Shown here one piece after another: positions 14,337 to 15,477 of a stretch of 15,477 nt of DNA (position 1 is its first letter; each line of letters begins with the position of its first letter). Origin of the DNA: Pseudomonadota bacterium (GTDB taxonomy: Bacteria > Myxococcota > Bradymonadia > UBA4248); the NCBI GenBank assembly GCA_017613855.1, contig JAGACY010000197.1:1-15477 (forward strand). The letters are read 5' to 3'. The notes beneath the pieces were generated by a model, which was not told where the DNA came from, made no database searches, and saw nothing but the letters and a program-made list of their open reading frames with translations. Both the position numbers and the translations under genes were made by a program.

Positions 14337-15320
14337 CTATGCATGCATGGCTTTATAGGTATCCCACAGTTTGAGGGCAACATCGCGGATACCATTGTCC
14401 AGAGCATCGATTTCCTCTTTCTTCCATTCGGAGGGATCTTTGCGGGCAAACGTCGTCAGATCTTTGCGGTTATCGAAGCATGCTACGGGGACATAATAGA
14501 CACGGCCGTTCTTCTCAATGTGCAGGCAGCCTTCCTTATCGCTGGCTTCCATGAGTTCGACCATATCATCCGAACCATAATCCTGAAGCATGACCGATTC
14601 GGGCGTGCCATGGAAGAGGATGGATTTGTCCTCACCGGGACGTGCACGATCGCGATTCTTACGGCGTGATTCTTCGGGCGTAACCCAAATATAAAGGATA
14701 GCTGCTCTCTTGAGAAGCTCATCCGAAAGTGCCGGCAAACTTGCAACATAGCCGTAGTGCTCGGGAAGCGGACGCACACCAGCAGGGCCGCCACGGGAGA
14801 ATTCGATTACGATGGTCTTGCCTTCGCGAGATTTCAAAACATTCTTGATCTTGTCATCAAACAGTTCACGGGCCTCATCTTCGAGTTTTTCTTCGAGTTT
14901 GGCACGAACTGCAGGACTCAACTGGGCAATCTTGGCTACACCGCCAACGCGGACTGCCGCTGCATCCAAACGTTCAAACAGACGAATGGCTGCATATTTG
15001 GGATTCTCTGCTTTGCCCATCAAAATCTCATGATAATCCTCATTGAGAAGCTCGATCAGCGCAGGCCAGTCATAGCTGTCAAGGAATGGGCCATTGCGTC
15101 CGCCGGCATCATCCTCACTATGATAAATGCGGGGTTCGCCCATATCTTTGAGCGCTTCATCAATCACCAGCTGAATGTGAACATAGGGATAGTCATCAAT
15201 CTGAATCGTCTCGCCCATGTGGAACAGCTCGGGATCCTTATTCGTCAGGAAATTACGGACTTCCGATTTTCCCGATGCAGGAAGCGCAAGCAGCAACAAT
15301 GTGTCAAAAATCTCTGCCAT
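14337..15320 (-). CDS. P-loop NTPase of unknown function (kinase-like), 327 aa
   Basis: The N-terminus carries a Walker A-type loop, LLALPASGKSE (10-20), with Lys18 and Ser19; Ala12 replaces the first Gly of the classic motif. IVIEFSRGG (170-178) after a helix could supply a Walker B-type strand ending in Glu173. A basic stretch, RRKNRDRARP (219-228), resembles an arginine-rich lid of small-molecule or nucleotide kinases. The protein is acidic overall, with no signal peptide or membrane segment, so it is cytoplasmic. I do not recognise a named family, and kinase activity is only inferred from the P-loop plus lid layout. AGGAG lies 6 bp before the ATG, which supports this start. It is followed by its own terminator and preceded by a leader with a possible hairpin, so it is probably monocistronic. 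Confidence 0.88.
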   Translation of the reverse strand: MAEIFDTLLLLALPASGKSEVRNFLTNKDPELFHMGETIQIDDYPYVHIQLVIDEALKDMGEPRIYHSEDDAGGRNGPFLDSYDWPALIELLNEDYHEILMGKAENPKYAAIRLFERLDAAAVRVGGVAKIAQLSPAVRAKLEEKLEDEARELFDDKIKNVLKSREGKTIVIEFSRGGPAGVRPLPEHYGYVASLPALSDELLKRAAILYIWVTPEESRRKNRDRARPGEDKSILFHGTPESVMLQDYGSDDMVELMEASDKEGCLHIEKNGRVYYVPVACFDNRKDLTTFARKDPSEWKKEEIDALDNGIRDVALKLWDTYKAMHA

Positions 15321-15336
15321 GTTGTTCTCCTGTTTT

Positions 15337-15357
15337 TACTACCCGACATGAGTAGTA
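15337..15357. other. Small leader hairpin upstream of the P-loop gene
   Basis: TACTAC (15337-15342) and GTAGTA (15352-15357) are inverted repeats around a 9-nt loop, just upstream of the Shine-Dalgarno sequence of the P-loop NTPase gene. It could be a leader hairpin or a protein-binding site. With only 6 bp of mostly A-T pairs it could also be chance. Confidence 0.3.
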
Positions 15358-15435
15358 TCTGATGTGCCCTATGTTCTAAACGCGGAATATACCTATTGGC
15401 AAGCGATTTTTTTGAATTGCTCGATTTTATATTAA

Positions 15436-15463
15436 TACATACAAACGGCGATATGTAGGTCAA
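15436..15463 (-). promoter_or_regulatory. Candidate promoter of the P-loop NTPase gene
   Basis: On the minus strand TTGACC (15458-15463) is followed after 16 bp by TATGTA (15436-15441), in AT-rich DNA. The predicted leader would be about 110 nt. TTGCCA with TTAGAA nearer the gene is an alternative pair. Confidence 0.35.
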
Positions 15464-15477
15464 TGTAATGCATAATA

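Overview
The window looks like chromosomal DNA of a Gram-negative bacterium of moderate GC content. Two clearly recognisable housekeeping genes (family 1 uracil-DNA glycosylase ung and the DJ-1-like elbB) sit among envelope-type proteins: cysteine-rich secreted lipoproteins with tandem modules, and a TPR plus PEGA-like membrane protein. That envelope style is common in Myxococcota/Bradymonadota-type 'deltaproteobacteria'. This lineage guess is an inference from architecture, not from a search, and I hold it with low to moderate confidence.

Layout. Positions 1-198 hold two tracts of 7-bp tandem repeats. From 5595 down to 196, on the minus strand, lies a compact four-gene run: elbB, then a 1130-residue acidic membrane protein (possible GYF_2-like N-terminus, long disordered middle, PH-like C-terminus carrying a transmembrane hairpin), then a 204-residue protein of unknown function, then ung. 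The last three genes overlap by 4 and 1 bases, so they are probably co-translated. A 726-bp gene-free stretch (5596-6321) follows. It holds a perfect 17-bp palindrome, an extended -10 promoter and a terminator-like hairpin that ends just before the only plus-strand gene, a class 3-type aldehyde dehydrogenase (6322-7695).

Convergent to it are a tRNA-Gly(CCC) gene with its own terminator and a strong promoter, and a TetR-family regulator whose stop codon lies inside the tRNA promoter's -35 box. Beyond these is a small Cys-rich lipoprotein preceded by another heptamer repeat, then a very large Cys-rich lipoprotein (1193 residues, 113 Cys by my count). The large one contains tandem 8-Cys repeats and ends in a Cys-poor, probably beta-rich domain. 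The two lipoproteins share modules and a similar mature N-terminus. Next come a 342-bp gap with tandem terminators, the TPR/PEGA-like protein, and a P-loop NTPase of unknown function.

How the genes fit together. Most genes outside the elbB-ung run appear to be separate transcription units, because clear minus-strand intrinsic terminators follow the tRNA, the large lipoprotein, the TPR/PEGA-like gene (two in tandem) and the P-loop gene. Three things stand out: the paired Cys-rich lipoproteins with a mosaic gene structure, the coupling of an unusual membrane protein to a DNA-repair gene, and the heptamer repeats of related sequence at two separate loci. I see no phage, IS, CRISPR or toxin-antitoxin signature.
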